Positions 56,659 through 64,000 of a stretch of DNA of 64,000 nucleotides are shown one piece after another. Under the pieces are notes generated by a model. It was not told the origin of the DNA and did no database searches. It saw nothing but the letters and a program-made list of their open reading frames with translations. Position 1 is the stretch's first letter. The number at the start of each line of letters is the position of its first letter. This DNA comes from Massilia sp. W12 (GTDB lineage Bacteria > Pseudomonadota > Gammaproteobacteria > Burkholderiales > Burkholderiaceae_D): assembly GCF_037300705.1 (NCBI RefSeq), contig NZ_CP147776.1, positions 2,542,001 to 2,606,000 of the forward strand, read 5' to 3'. The position numbers were made by a program, and so were the translations under genes.

Positions 56659-58332
56659 ATGAATCAAACACGTAACAGCGCGGTTGACAAAGAACCCGAA
56701 GTCAAGGGCATTATTCCCGATCCGATCAAAGCCGGTCTGGCGCAAGGCTGGAAAGTGGTGGACGCCGCCACTCTGGATGCGGATCAAACGCTGCAAGCCG
56801 ATGTGGTGATTATCGGCAGCGGGGCCGGCGGCGGCGTCACGGCGGAAACTCTGGCCCTGGCCGGTCTATCGGTCTTGATTGTGGAAGAAGGCGCGCTCAA
56901 ATCTTCTTCCGATTTCAAAATGCGCGAGGCGCAAGCCTATCCGCAGCTGTATCAGGAATCGGCGGCGCGCAAAACCGCAGATAAGGGCATCAATATATTG
57001 CAAGGGCGCAGTGTAGGCGGCTCAACCACAGTGAACTGGACATCCAGCTTTCGCACGCCGCAGCCGACTTTGGACTGGTGGCGCAGCCATTACGCCTTGA
57101 ACGACTACACCTCAGACAGCCTGGCGCCCTGGTTTTTAATGATGGAAGAGCGCTTGAACGTCTCGACCTGGCTGACGCCGCCGAATGAAAACAATGATAT
57201 TTTGAAGCGCGGTTGCGCCAAACTCGGGATTCCGGCAGCCGCCATTATGCGCAATGTGCGCGGCTGCTGGAATCTGGGTTATTGCGGCATGGGCTGTCCC
57301 ACCAACGCCAAGCAATCGATGCTGATCACCACCATTCCTTCCGCGCTGGCGGCAGGCGCGCGCCTGTACACCCACACCCGCGCAGAACGCTTGCTGTTCG
57401 CCAAGGATCAGGTTCAGGCGCTGGAATGCGTGGCGCTCAAGGCTGATGGCCTGGAATTATCGGGACGCAAACTCACGATTCGCGCAAAACACTATGTGCT
57501 GGCCGGCGGCGGCATCAACAACCCCGCATTATTGCTGCGCTCGGGGGCGCCTGATCCGAATCACATGGTGGGCAAGCGCACCTTCTTGCACCCGACCGTG
57601 ATTTCCGCCGCCCTGTTCAAGCAAAAAGTGGAAGGCTTTGCCGGCGCGCCGCAAACCATTTATTCCGACCATTTCTTAGGCATTGATCCTATTGACGGGC
57701 CGATAGGCTATAAATTGGAAGCGCCGCCGCTGCATCCGCTGCTGCTCTCCAGCACCATGAACGGCTTTGGCAATCAACACGCCGAGCTGATGCGGCAATT
57801 CCCGCACACCCAGGTTGTGCTGGCGCTGCTGCGCGATGGTTTTCATGAGCAATCGGCGGGCGGTGCGGTGGATCTGCGCAGCGATGGCTCGCCAGTGCTG
57901 AACTATCCCTTGAATGACTACATCTGGGATGGGGTGAGACGCGCATTCCTGAATATGGCGGAAATTCAATTCGCCGCCGGCGCCACGCAGGTCATGCCAA
58001 CCCATGAAATGGCCAGGCTCTACACCTCCTGGGCCGAGGCGAAAAAGGAAATTCAAGCCCTGCCCTATGAAACCTTGCGCGCGCGCGTGGTTTCCGCGCA
58101 CGTTATGGGCGGCTGCGCCATGTCCGGCAATGCCAACCAGGGGGTGGTCGATGGCAATGGCCGCTACTATGGCGTATCCAATCTCTCGGTGCATGACGGC
58201 TCGATTTTCCCCACCTCGATCGGGGCCAATCCGCAACTCTCGATTTATGGCGTGACAGCACGCATGGCGGCGGGCTTGGCGAAACAATTGAGCGGGAAGG
58301 ACGCGCCCAAACTCAAGGCCCAGGCAGCATGA
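56659..58332 (+). CDS. GMC family oxidoreductase
   Basis: This 557-residue FAD-dependent oxidoreductase has the dinucleotide fold VVIIGSGAGGGVTAETLA (49-66), the GGSTTVNWTSSFRTP FAD contact and a Cys-rich loop RGCWNLGYCGMGCPTNAK. The C-terminal catalytic region holds SAHVMGGCAMSGN and PTSIGANPQLSIYG. It has no signal peptide, so export would depend on the Tat partner encoded upstream. Relatives oxidise sterols, long-chain alcohols or sugars; the substrate here is unknown, but overlap with a lipase gene (4 nt) favours a lipid alcohol. Confidence 0.93.
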   Translation: MNQTRNSAVDKEPEVKGIIPDPIKAGLAQGWKVVDAATLDADQTLQADVVIIGSGAGGGVTAETLALAGLSVLIVEEGALKSSSDFKMREAQAYPQLYQESAARKTADKGINILQGRSVGGSTTVNWTSSFRTPQPTLDWWRSHYALNDYTSDSLAPWFLMMEERLNVSTWLTPPNENNDILKRGCAKLGIPAAAIMRNVRGCWNLGYCGMGCPTNAKQSMLITTIPSALAAGARLYTHTRAERLLFAKDQVQALECVALKADGLELSGRKLTIRAKHYVLAGGGINNPALLLRSGAPDPNHMVGKRTFLHPTVISAALFKQKVEGFAGAPQTIYSDHFLGIDPIDGPIGYKLEAPPLHPLLLSSTMNGFGNQHAELMRQFPHTQVVLALLRDGFHEQSAGGAVDLRSDGSPVLNYPLNDYIWDGVRRAFLNMAEIQFAAGATQVMPTHEMARLYTSWAEAKKEIQALPYETLRARVVSAHVMGGCAMSGNANQGVVDGNGRYYGVSNLSVHDGSIFPTSIGANPQLSIYGVTARMAAGLAKQLSGKDAPKLKAQAA

Positions 58333-59270
58333 TCGCACGTTTTTTACGCCGGCTATTGTGGCTGCAAGCCCTGGCCATACTGGCCTTGGCCGGCTGGCTC
58401 TTGTGGTTGGGGCTGGGCTGGTTGACAGCCAGCCTGCTGGCGCTGGCCGGCCTGATTGCTGTACGCATCTTGATCACCCTGCAAAATTTTGTGCTTGCCT
58501 GGCATTATGGCCGGGGCCAGACGCGCCCGGCGCACAGCAAGCTCACGCTGTGGCAAAAACTCCGCTTATTCGCCGGCGAATGGAGCGCCACGCTCAGTTC
58601 CTCGTCCTGGCTGATGATCAGCCACATGTTCAGCGAACGCGACAAAATGGAAGACCAGGGTTTGCCGGTGTTGCTGGTGCATGGCTGGGCTTGCAACAGC
58701 GGCTATTGGAGCCATCTCAGCCGGCGTTTGATGGCGCAAGGCATACGCCATTACGCCCTGGATCTGGAACCGGCCCTGGCTCCAATCGACGCCTACACCC
58801 CTTTGCTTGCGGCCAAAATCGATGCCGTGCTGGCCAAAAGCGGGGCCAAACAAGTGATTATCGTGGCGCACAGCATGGGCGGCTTGGCCACGCGCGCCTA
58901 TTTGCGCGCACACGGCGCGGCCAAAATCGCGCATGTGATCACGCTCGGCAGTCCGCACCATGGCACTGGCCTTGCGAATTTCGGCATGGGTGAAAACTCG
59001 CGCCAGATGCGCTATCACAAACAAAGCGGCCCCAGTCCCTGGCTGCAAACCCTGGCCGCCAGTGAAACGAAAGACACGCGCGCCCTGTTCACCTCAATCT
59101 GGTCGCGCGATGACAATATCATCTCGCCGCAAAATTCCAGCGAATTGCCGGGCGCGCGCAATATCGCCCTGCATGGCATGGGCCATGTGGCGCTGGCCCT
59201 GCATCCGCAGGTGCAAGATGTGTTATTGCAGGAAATCGCCCATATCCGCAGCGCTGCTGAGCGCAACTGA
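58329..59270 (+). CDS. Alpha/beta-hydrolase, triacylglycerol lipase-like
   Basis: This 313-residue protein has two N-terminal hydrophobic helices (about 9-28 and 31-52), giving a membrane anchor. The lipase fold follows, with oxyanion segment VLLVHGWACNSGYW, nucleophile Ser in VAHSMGGLATRAYL, GSPHHGTGLA, and the catalytic His in LHGMGHVALAL. The late acid residue is probably the Asp in WSRDDNIISP. It starts inside the GMC stop (ATGA), so the three genes 56121-59270 form one unit. Confidence 0.9.
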   Translation: MIARFLRRLLWLQALAILALAGWLLWLGLGWLTASLLALAGLIAVRILITLQNFVLAWHYGRGQTRPAHSKLTLWQKLRLFAGEWSATLSSSSWLMISHMFSERDKMEDQGLPVLLVHGWACNSGYWSHLSRRLMAQGIRHYALDLEPALAPIDAYTPLLAAKIDAVLAKSGAKQVIIVAHSMGGLATRAYLRAHGAAKIAHVITLGSPHHGTGLANFGMGENSRQMRYHKQSGPSPWLQTLAASETKDTRALFTSIWSRDDNIISPQNSSELPGARNIALHGMGHVALALHPQVQDVLLQEIAHIRSAAERN

Positions 59271-59704
59271 TACACGGGCGTCATGCAGATCCATGCATGA
59301 CGCCCGCTGCCAGCGCATAAAAACATCCCAAGCGCAACGCAAAAAAATTTCCATGAGGCAAAATATTTGCTTGCATCGGCCGACACATATCCTTACAATG
59401 TTGACATACTGCAACGAACGAAGCAAAACTCTTGACGGGCCAGCAGTAAAACATAAGCGCATGATTGCACTGATCAAATTCAATTGATGGTGCGCATATT
59501 TGCGCATGTCATATCCATCCAGTTTGTGTTTCACCCCGAATATGTAGATAGCGCAAGCGCATGATTGCATGCATTGGGCGCAATTGCTGACGTATGAACT
59601 CTTTTCATGCGCAGAAACCGGATTTATGTTGCATCTGTTTTAAAGCAGCAAATAAGGCATCCCCCGGCAGCAACTTTGTTAACACTCTTTTTATGAGAAC
59701 CCAT
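59271..59704. other. 434-bp non-coding region before the PEP-CTERM gene
   Basis: It has no convincing gene. It contains a 15-bp direct repeat AAGCGCATGATTGCA at 59455-59469 and 59555-59569, exactly 100 bp apart. A short inverted repeat GCGCA-TATT-TGCGC lies near 59492. These probably belong to the control region of the PEP-CTERM gene. A sigma-54 site at about 59575 was tested by eye and its spacing does not fit. Confidence 0.45.
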
Positions 59705-60361
59705 ATGCACAATTTTAAAAAAATCGCTCTTGCCTCCCTGCTCTCCGGTTTCGCTGCATTCGCACAAGCAGAAACAGTCAATTTTGAAGATGTCACGCGC
59801 TTTTCTACCGGTAATTTCACTTCCGGCAGCTTTTCTTTCTTTATGTCCGGAACCGCTTCGGTGATTTATAACGCCCAATACTGCGGCCCCAGCTGTCCGG
59901 TGAATGGCAGCAATATCGCCCTGATGCCATATGGCAATCTGAGCAACCAGCTTGGTTATTTGCGCATGAGTAAAGCAGATGGCTCGACCTTCAGCTTGAA
60001 CAGCTTTGATGGCGCCGCTTCGTTCAATTTCAATGAATCAGGCACAAAGCACTATATTCCGCTGCAAATCGATGCAGTTGGCATCACGGCCAATGGCGCG
60101 CAAGTGACGCAATCCTTTGCGATTGATCGCGATACCCCGAGCGGCCCGCTGGCTTTCACCAATTTCACCTTTAACAGCGCATTCTCCAATCTGTCGTCTG
60201 TCACCTTCAGCGCAAGCGGCTCGTCCCATCCTTTTTACAATGGTTTAGCCATTGATAATATTAATACTGCCGCAGCAGTGCCGGAAGCAGAAACCTATGC
60301 CATGATGCTGGCTGGCCTGGCTGCTTTGGGTTTATTCTCCAAGCGCAAGAAAAGCGCCTGA
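59705..60361 (+). CDS. PEP-CTERM sorting domain protein
   Basis: This 218-residue exported protein has a signal peptide (about 1-20, ending AQA) and a Ser/Phe/Asn-rich beta-type body (TVNFEDVTRFSTGNFTSG onwards). It ends in a C-terminal sorting tail: VPEAETYAMMLAGLAALGL followed by FSKRKKSA. The classic VPEP is VPEA here. Such proteins are handled by exosortase and usually end in the outer layers or the matrix. No exosortase gene is in this window. The ATG at 59705 places the signal peptide; 59693 is possible. Confidence 0.88.
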   Translation: MHNFKKIALASLLSGFAAFAQAETVNFEDVTRFSTGNFTSGSFSFFMSGTASVIYNAQYCGPSCPVNGSNIALMPYGNLSNQLGYLRMSKADGSTFSLNSFDGAASFNFNESGTKHYIPLQIDAVGITANGAQVTQSFAIDRDTPSGPLAFTNFTFNSAFSNLSSVTFSASGSSHPFYNGLAIDNINTAAAVPEAETYAMMLAGLAALGLFSKRKKSA

Positions 60362-60383
60362 TTCACATTTCAGATGCTGAATA

Positions 60384-60413
60384 AAAAACGCCGGTTTATA
60401 CCGGCGTTTTTTT
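60384..60413 (+). terminator. Rho-independent terminator of the PEP-CTERM gene
   Basis: ACGCCGG and its inverse with a TTTATA loop are flanked by A6 and T7. A strong, possibly bidirectional terminator 20 nt after the stop. Confidence 0.93.
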
Positions 60414-60598
60414 CGCAATAAAATCTTGCGTAACAGCATCTATTCAGAGGACTTGTCTCAACGAATTAGAACGTCTGCGATCCTCTTGCATATCCCCTGT
60501 GCCAATTCCTTTATTGATCCACTGCTGTCGGACGCTGGCTTATCACGACACGCAAGCCAGCCGCCCCTGATGGCCCGAATCCGGCTGAATAATCACAT

Positions 60599-61162
60599 TT
60601 AATGCATTACGCCCACCGGCTTCACACTGCCGCAATCATTAGCCAACCATTTCCCTTGCAAATTGACTGTATGCGTGGTCGATTTGCCCTGATGGCTGGA
60701 GGTGGTGTTCGACACCACGCTGTACTGGCTTGCACTGATCAAGCTGACTTCGCCTTCAGTTTTGGAAGGCGGCTTGCTGCACACTGTGCTGAATTTCATC
60801 TTGCCGTTGACCGCGTTCTCGATCTTGGTGCTGCACTTATCCCGGGTTTCCACCAAGCCTTTGCGCTGCTTGACCATGTCCGGCGTCAGGCAGATTTTCA
60901 TAACCATGCCATCCTTGCCCATCTTTGGCAGCGGCATACCTTGCTTGGCCATCATTTCCTCAATCATTTTGCGCTGTTCGGGCGGCACATTTTGCAAATG
61001 CTTGCGCGCCTCTTCCATCGACTTGTTTTCTGCACTGTCGCTGGATTGCATCTTCGATGTCACTTCCCACAAACCGGGATTGACAGTATCAGCAGCCTGC
61101 GCCAGCGAGAGACAAGCGCCCGCGCCAAGCATGAAAGCGGCAACAGAAATCAGATATCTCAT
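60599..61162 (-). CDS. DUF3617 periplasmic protein
   Basis: This 187-residue protein has a signal peptide (about 1-24, ending AQAA). The mature part begins DTVNPGLWEVTSKM, the DUF3617 signature. It continues with a helical Met/Lys/Glu-rich stretch (MEEARKHLQNVPPEQRKMIEEMM) and Cys-containing strands (MKICLTPDMV, DKCSTKI, STVCSKPPS, WLANDCGSV) that may form two disulfides. The family is common in proteobacteria and has no known function. GGGAG lies before the ATG at 61162. Confidence 0.85.
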   Translation of the reverse strand: MRYLISVAAFMLGAGACLSLAQAADTVNPGLWEVTSKMQSSDSAENKSMEEARKHLQNVPPEQRKMIEEMMAKQGMPLPKMGKDGMVMKICLTPDMVKQRKGLVETRDKCSTKIENAVNGKMKFSTVCSKPPSKTEGEVSLISASQYSVVSNTTSSHQGKSTTHTVNLQGKWLANDCGSVKPVGVMH

Positions 61163-61260
61163 CACAACTCCCTGCAAGATGGAAATTCAGCAAGAATACC
61201 GTAAAACCGGGGCAAAATTGAGATTCAGCATACGCACTCGCCAGCCTGACCGCCGGTAAA

Positions 61261-61710
61261 TCACAGTGTCAAAACGGCGCCAATATGCAACTGCCCGCCT
61301 TGCACCACATCAGCGCGCAAACCACCCCGGCCCACCCAATATTTGACCACTTGCGGCGCGCTGATTGCCGGCCCGGCCAGTAAATCGCCGACGATGGAAC
61401 AGGGTTCGCATAACTCCACTCCGCGCAACACCAGCTCGCCAAGCTGGAATTGCTTACCGACCAAATCATTGAGCCTGACACCGCGCGTGACCAGATTGCG
61501 GCGGATCACGGACGGCTCATAAGCACGCCCGTACAGCTGACAAAAGGCTTCCAGTTCTTCGGCTTCGACCAGCGTAATGTTCTGTCCCGGCTCATCCTGC
61601 TTGCCATAATTACGATCGCCGGCAATGCCCTTGCCGGCGTCCACTTGCACGCTGTGCTGTGCAGTCAAGGGCGCACCATGTGCGGCGCTGATAAAAATGT
61701 GTTCAATCAT
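61261..61710 (-). CDS. MOSC domain protein
   Basis: This 149-residue protein is of the MOSC beta-barrel family (molybdenum cofactor sulfurase C-terminal). Family marks are ISAAHGAPL, the AGKGIAGDRNYGK loop, ITLVEAEELEAF, RRNLVTRGVRLNDLVGKQFQLG, and the conserved Cys in LCEPCSIV. Stand-alone MOSC proteins bind molybdenum cofactor or sulfur and may act in detoxification. The start at 61710 is the homologue-like Met; 61719 is also possible. Confidence 0.9.
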   Translation of the reverse strand: MIEHIFISAAHGAPLTAQHSVQVDAGKGIAGDRNYGKQDEPGQNITLVEAEELEAFCQLYGRAYEPSVIRRNLVTRGVRLNDLVGKQFQLGELVLRGVELCEPCSIVGDLLAGPAISAPQVVKYWVGRGGLRADVVQGGQLHIGAVLTL

Positions 61711-61924
61711 CTCTTGCATCCCTGGGAAAGCCTGAAAAAGTGTATGCCGGCAGATAAAAACAAGCTGAAGCCCGGCCAGCTGCACAATAACATGCACTCA
61801 TGCCAATTCACGATCCCGGCGCACACCCAGACCCATCTTTTTCAAGCATATGCGCGCAAGACACGGTTTTGTCATGTTTGCTCCCTATGATCTGCCATTT
61901 TCAACGCCCCCGGCATTCAACATC

Positions 61925-63358
61925 ATGCGCGAATTCCTTTGCCTGAGCCTGCTCAGCACCCTGCTTACCGCCTGTGGCGGCAGCCAAACCACCCAAGCCA
62001 GCACATCTGCAGCAAACAGCGCCGCGCCTGCCCCGGCATATGCAGTCAGCACAGTCAGTTTTGATCTGGAAACCGAAAACCTCAGCGAAAGCATGGGCGA
62101 TATGGATGATCCGGCGATCTGGCTGCATCCGCAAGAGAGCGCCAAGAGTCTGGTGGTCAGCGCGATCAAAGATGGCGGCATGCGCGTATATGATCTGCAA
62201 GGCAAATTGCTGCAAAGCATCGCCCCCGGCGCGCTCAATCACGACAGCAAGGGGAAAAGCCGCTACAACAATGTGGACATCGTGTACGGCTTTAAACTGG
62301 ATGACAATTCGGTAGTCGATCTGGCCATCGCCACCGACCGTGGCCAGGACTTGATCCGGGTTTGGAAAATCGACCCGCAAAGCGCCCTGCCCTTAATCGA
62401 CATCACCTCTGCCGCGCCACTGCGCCTGTTCCCCGGCGCGCCGGCGGAAGGCCGGGAACAGGACGCCGCCAGCGATGTGGCCATGAGCGTCTCCAAACAG
62501 CATACCGGCTATGGCATCGCCCACTATTCAGACAAGGCCAGCGGCAAGCATTTTGTGCTGGTGAATCAGCGCAAACAGGCGCGCATTAAACAATTTGAAT
62601 TGATCGCAGAAGCCGGCGGCAAGGTGAATGTGGCGGCCCTGGCCGGGCGCGACTGGCGCTTTCCCTACACCTGGCGCGGGCAAAACCTGCGTGAAAGCAA
62701 TGAACAGGACGCCAGCCGCGACTGGAGTCCGCAATTTGAAGGCATGGTGGTGGATCAGCGCAATGGCATGCTGTACGCCGGCCAGGAAGATGTCGGCATC
62801 TGGCGGATTGACTTGAAAAGCGGTCAGGCCGACACCCAGCCGGTGTACGAAACGCGCGGCAGCGGACGCGAGAGCTACAGCCAGAACGGGGCCGTGGTGA
62901 AACACAGCTTTTTCAACCCGGACAGTAAAATCAGCCGTGACCTGGAAGGCTTGAGCATTTATTACGGCCCCAATGGCGGCGGCTATCTGATTGCCTCCAG
63001 CCAGGGCGGCGCACACGGCGAAGCGCCGAATCTGAGCGATGCGCCACATGACGACAGCTTTACGGTGTTTTCCATAAATGGCGCAGCGAAACCCGTTTTG
63101 CTGCAAGGCTTCCGCCTGAACCAGGGCAGTCAAGGCAATCCCGAAGGGGTGCAGGAATGTGACGGCGCGGATGTGCTGGCCTTCCAGCTGCCGGGCTATC
63201 CTTATGGCCTGCTGGTGACGCAAGATGGTTATAACGACGACTTGAACCAGCTCAATGGCACAGTCAAACAAACCAATCTGAAATTCACCAGCTGGGAAAA
63301 AATCGCCAATGCGCTCAAGCTGGAAAAGTACAACAACTTCGATCCGCGCAAATTCTGA
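61925..63358 (+). CDS. Phytase-like beta-propeller lipoprotein
   Basis: This 477-residue protein has a lipoprotein signal (lipobox LLTAC, about residue 17). It is followed by a Ser/Ala/Thr-rich spacer. A 3-phytase-like beta-propeller domain then begins MDDPAIWLHPQ. Other marks are RYNNVDIVYGF, LAIATDRGQDLIRVW, FEGMVVDQRNGMLYAGQEDVGIWRI, DLEGLSIYYG and the C-terminal LVTQDGYND. The acidic calcium-binding positions look conserved. It would release phosphate from phytate or related esters at the cell surface. The start at 61925 puts the lipobox at normal distance. Confidence 0.88.
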   Translation: MREFLCLSLLSTLLTACGGSQTTQASTSAANSAAPAPAYAVSTVSFDLETENLSESMGDMDDPAIWLHPQESAKSLVVSAIKDGGMRVYDLQGKLLQSIAPGALNHDSKGKSRYNNVDIVYGFKLDDNSVVDLAIATDRGQDLIRVWKIDPQSALPLIDITSAAPLRLFPGAPAEGREQDAASDVAMSVSKQHTGYGIAHYSDKASGKHFVLVNQRKQARIKQFELIAEAGGKVNVAALAGRDWRFPYTWRGQNLRESNEQDASRDWSPQFEGMVVDQRNGMLYAGQEDVGIWRIDLKSGQADTQPVYETRGSGRESYSQNGAVVKHSFFNPDSKISRDLEGLSIYYGPNGGGYLIASSQGGAHGEAPNLSDAPHDDSFTVFSINGAAKPVLLQGFRLNQGSQGNPEGVQECDGADVLAFQLPGYPYGLLVTQDGYNDDLNQLNGTVKQTNLKFTSWEKIANALKLEKYNNFDPRKF

Positions 63359-63765
63359 TCCACACCCGGACGACAGACTGCCAAGCCGGCCTCTGACAGG
63401 GCAGGCTTGGCGCAGGCCGCAAACAGGCGTTTGGTGTGCATCCGACGGGCAGGCGCCGCCAGCAGCGAGGCATCCGGCCAGCTTGATAGCGCTTGCAGGC
63501 GCGGCTTTTGCCACGAATAGCCCTTGTCGCGCGCCACAGACTTGTTCGCCGCTGAATGCGCTCCCACCGCAGATGGCGAGCAGAGTCTTGGGCGGCGTGT
63601 CAGGCACAGCGGGGCAGACTGACGGCTGGACTGCCTCATTCCAGCGCGGAAACTGCCGGGCCGTATGCGGCGCCTGTATGCGCTTGCCGCCTGATGCGGC
63701 ACAACAGGCGCAGCAGGCGCGAGCCATACTATAATGGCCGATTGCGCATTCCATCCGTACAACCC
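63359..63765. other. 407-bp region between the phytase gene and mfd
   Basis: No gene is convincing; open frames here are on the wrong strand for known proteins. A hairpin (GCCAAGCC at 63380 with GGCTTGGC at 63404) lies 22 nt after the phytase stop and may end that transcript. The right part carries the mfd promoter. Confidence 0.5.
63730..63735 (+). promoter_or_regulatory. Consensus -10 box before mfd
   Basis: TATAAT lies 31 nt before the mfd ATG. A good -35 at 17 nt is not seen, so strength is uncertain. Confidence 0.5.
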
Positions 63766-64000
63766 ATGCAAGCCAATATTCCCTTGCCCAAAGCAGGCCA
63801 GCGTTTCGCCCTGCCGCCAGTCACAGGCTCTGCTGACGCCTATTTATTAGCGCAAGCTGCGCTGCAACTGAGCGCCCAAGGCCGCATGCTGACCGTGTTT
63901 GTCGCCCATGCCGCCGATGGTCAGCGTCTGCTGGAAGAAATGCAATGGTTCGCCGAGGGACAAGGCGCGGCCAAATTGCGCTGCCACTTCCTGCCGGACT
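63766..64000 (+). CDS. mfd: Transcription-repair coupling factor, N-terminal fragment (cut by window end)
   Basis: The frame runs off the right edge after 78 codons. The visible part begins MQANIPLPKAGQRFALPPV and continues with the UvrB-like N-terminal pattern TVFVAHAADGQRLLEEMQWF and a closing LRCHFLPD, which precedes the W-E-T-L-P-Y-D segment in Mfd proteins. Full Mfd is a large ATPase of about 1150 residues that removes stalled RNA polymerase and recruits UvrA. Confidence 0.82.
   Translation, partial: MQANIPLPKAGQRFALPPVTGSADAYLLAQAALQLSAQGRMLTVFVAHAADGQRLLEEMQWFAEGQGAAKLRCHFLPD

Noticed and set aside
59570-59590. Sigma-54 promoter TGG...TTGCT before the PEP-CTERM gene
   Set aside because: The distance between GG and GC is 8 rather than the required 10 bases.

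Overview
The window is chromosomal DNA of a betaproteobacterium, most likely order Burkholderiales and probably close to Oxalobacteraceae. This is inferred from gene order and protein style; no marker RNA gene is present. The supporting signs are the smpB / ratA-rnfH / guaB-guaA neighbourhood, the divergent ppsA/ppsR pair, ilvBHC beside a sigma factor-DUF3619-DUF3106-RDD module, an entericidin-like lipoprotein between leuC and leuD, and the long block leuC-leuD-leuB-asd-fimV-truA-trpF-trpB-trpA-accD-folC-dedD-cvpA-purF. Most of the window is moderately GC-rich housekeeping sequence. The first 3 kb and the stretch at 15.65-16.75 kb are visibly AT-richer.

Layout. 0-3.6 kb: an AT-rich segment with a periplasmic binding protein and a cytochrome P450, then a 528-bp internally deleted IS66 element. 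3.7-8 kb (minus): guaB, a degenerate GGDEF protein, and guaA. 8.1-11.6 kb: a DUF4124 protein, ratA-rnfH, smpB, and a stomatin/NfeD pair. 11.7-15.1 kb: ppsA and its regulatory kinase/phosphorylase ppsR, divergent. 15.1-17.5 kb: two related cysteine-rich secreted microproteins, an AT-rich spacer with inverted repeats, and a family-3 solute-binding protein. 17.6-24.4 kb: ilvB-ilvH-ilvC (minus); the sigma factor, DUF3619, DUF3106 and RDD genes (plus); ynfA. 24.4-31.4 kb: ppnN and a dipeptide/oligopeptide ABC importer, with dppA separated from dppBCDF by a terminator. 31.6-49 kb: purF back through leuC, all minus, covering purine, folate, fatty acid, Trp, pilus/polarity, Asp-family and Leu genes. 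49.5-54.2 kb: an HDOD protein, a hydroxypyruvate isomerase-like enzyme, a DEAD-box helicase and suhB. 54.3-59.3 kb: trmJ, a 165-bp MITE, an FFLEELY-motif protein, and an operon of Tat-signal protein, GMC oxidoreductase and lipase. 59.7-64 kb: a PEP-CTERM protein, a DUF3617 protein, a MOSC protein, a phytase-like lipoprotein and the start of mfd.

How the parts fit. Most genes supply nucleotides (guaA, guaB, purF, ppnN), branched-chain and aromatic amino acids (ilv, leu, trp, asd), fatty acids (accD) and C3/C4 carbon balance (ppsA/ppsR). The unusual material sits between these blocks. It includes a GGDEF protein with a ruined active site inside the GMP operon, a pair of six-cysteine secreted peptides, a sigma factor with a probable membrane-bound regulator, and an exported GMC oxidoreductase translated together with a lipase. 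Two non-autonomous transposon relics are also present, and one provides two bases of a neighbouring gene's stop codon. I saw no CRISPR array, tRNA, rRNA or prophage. No known defence system was recognised.
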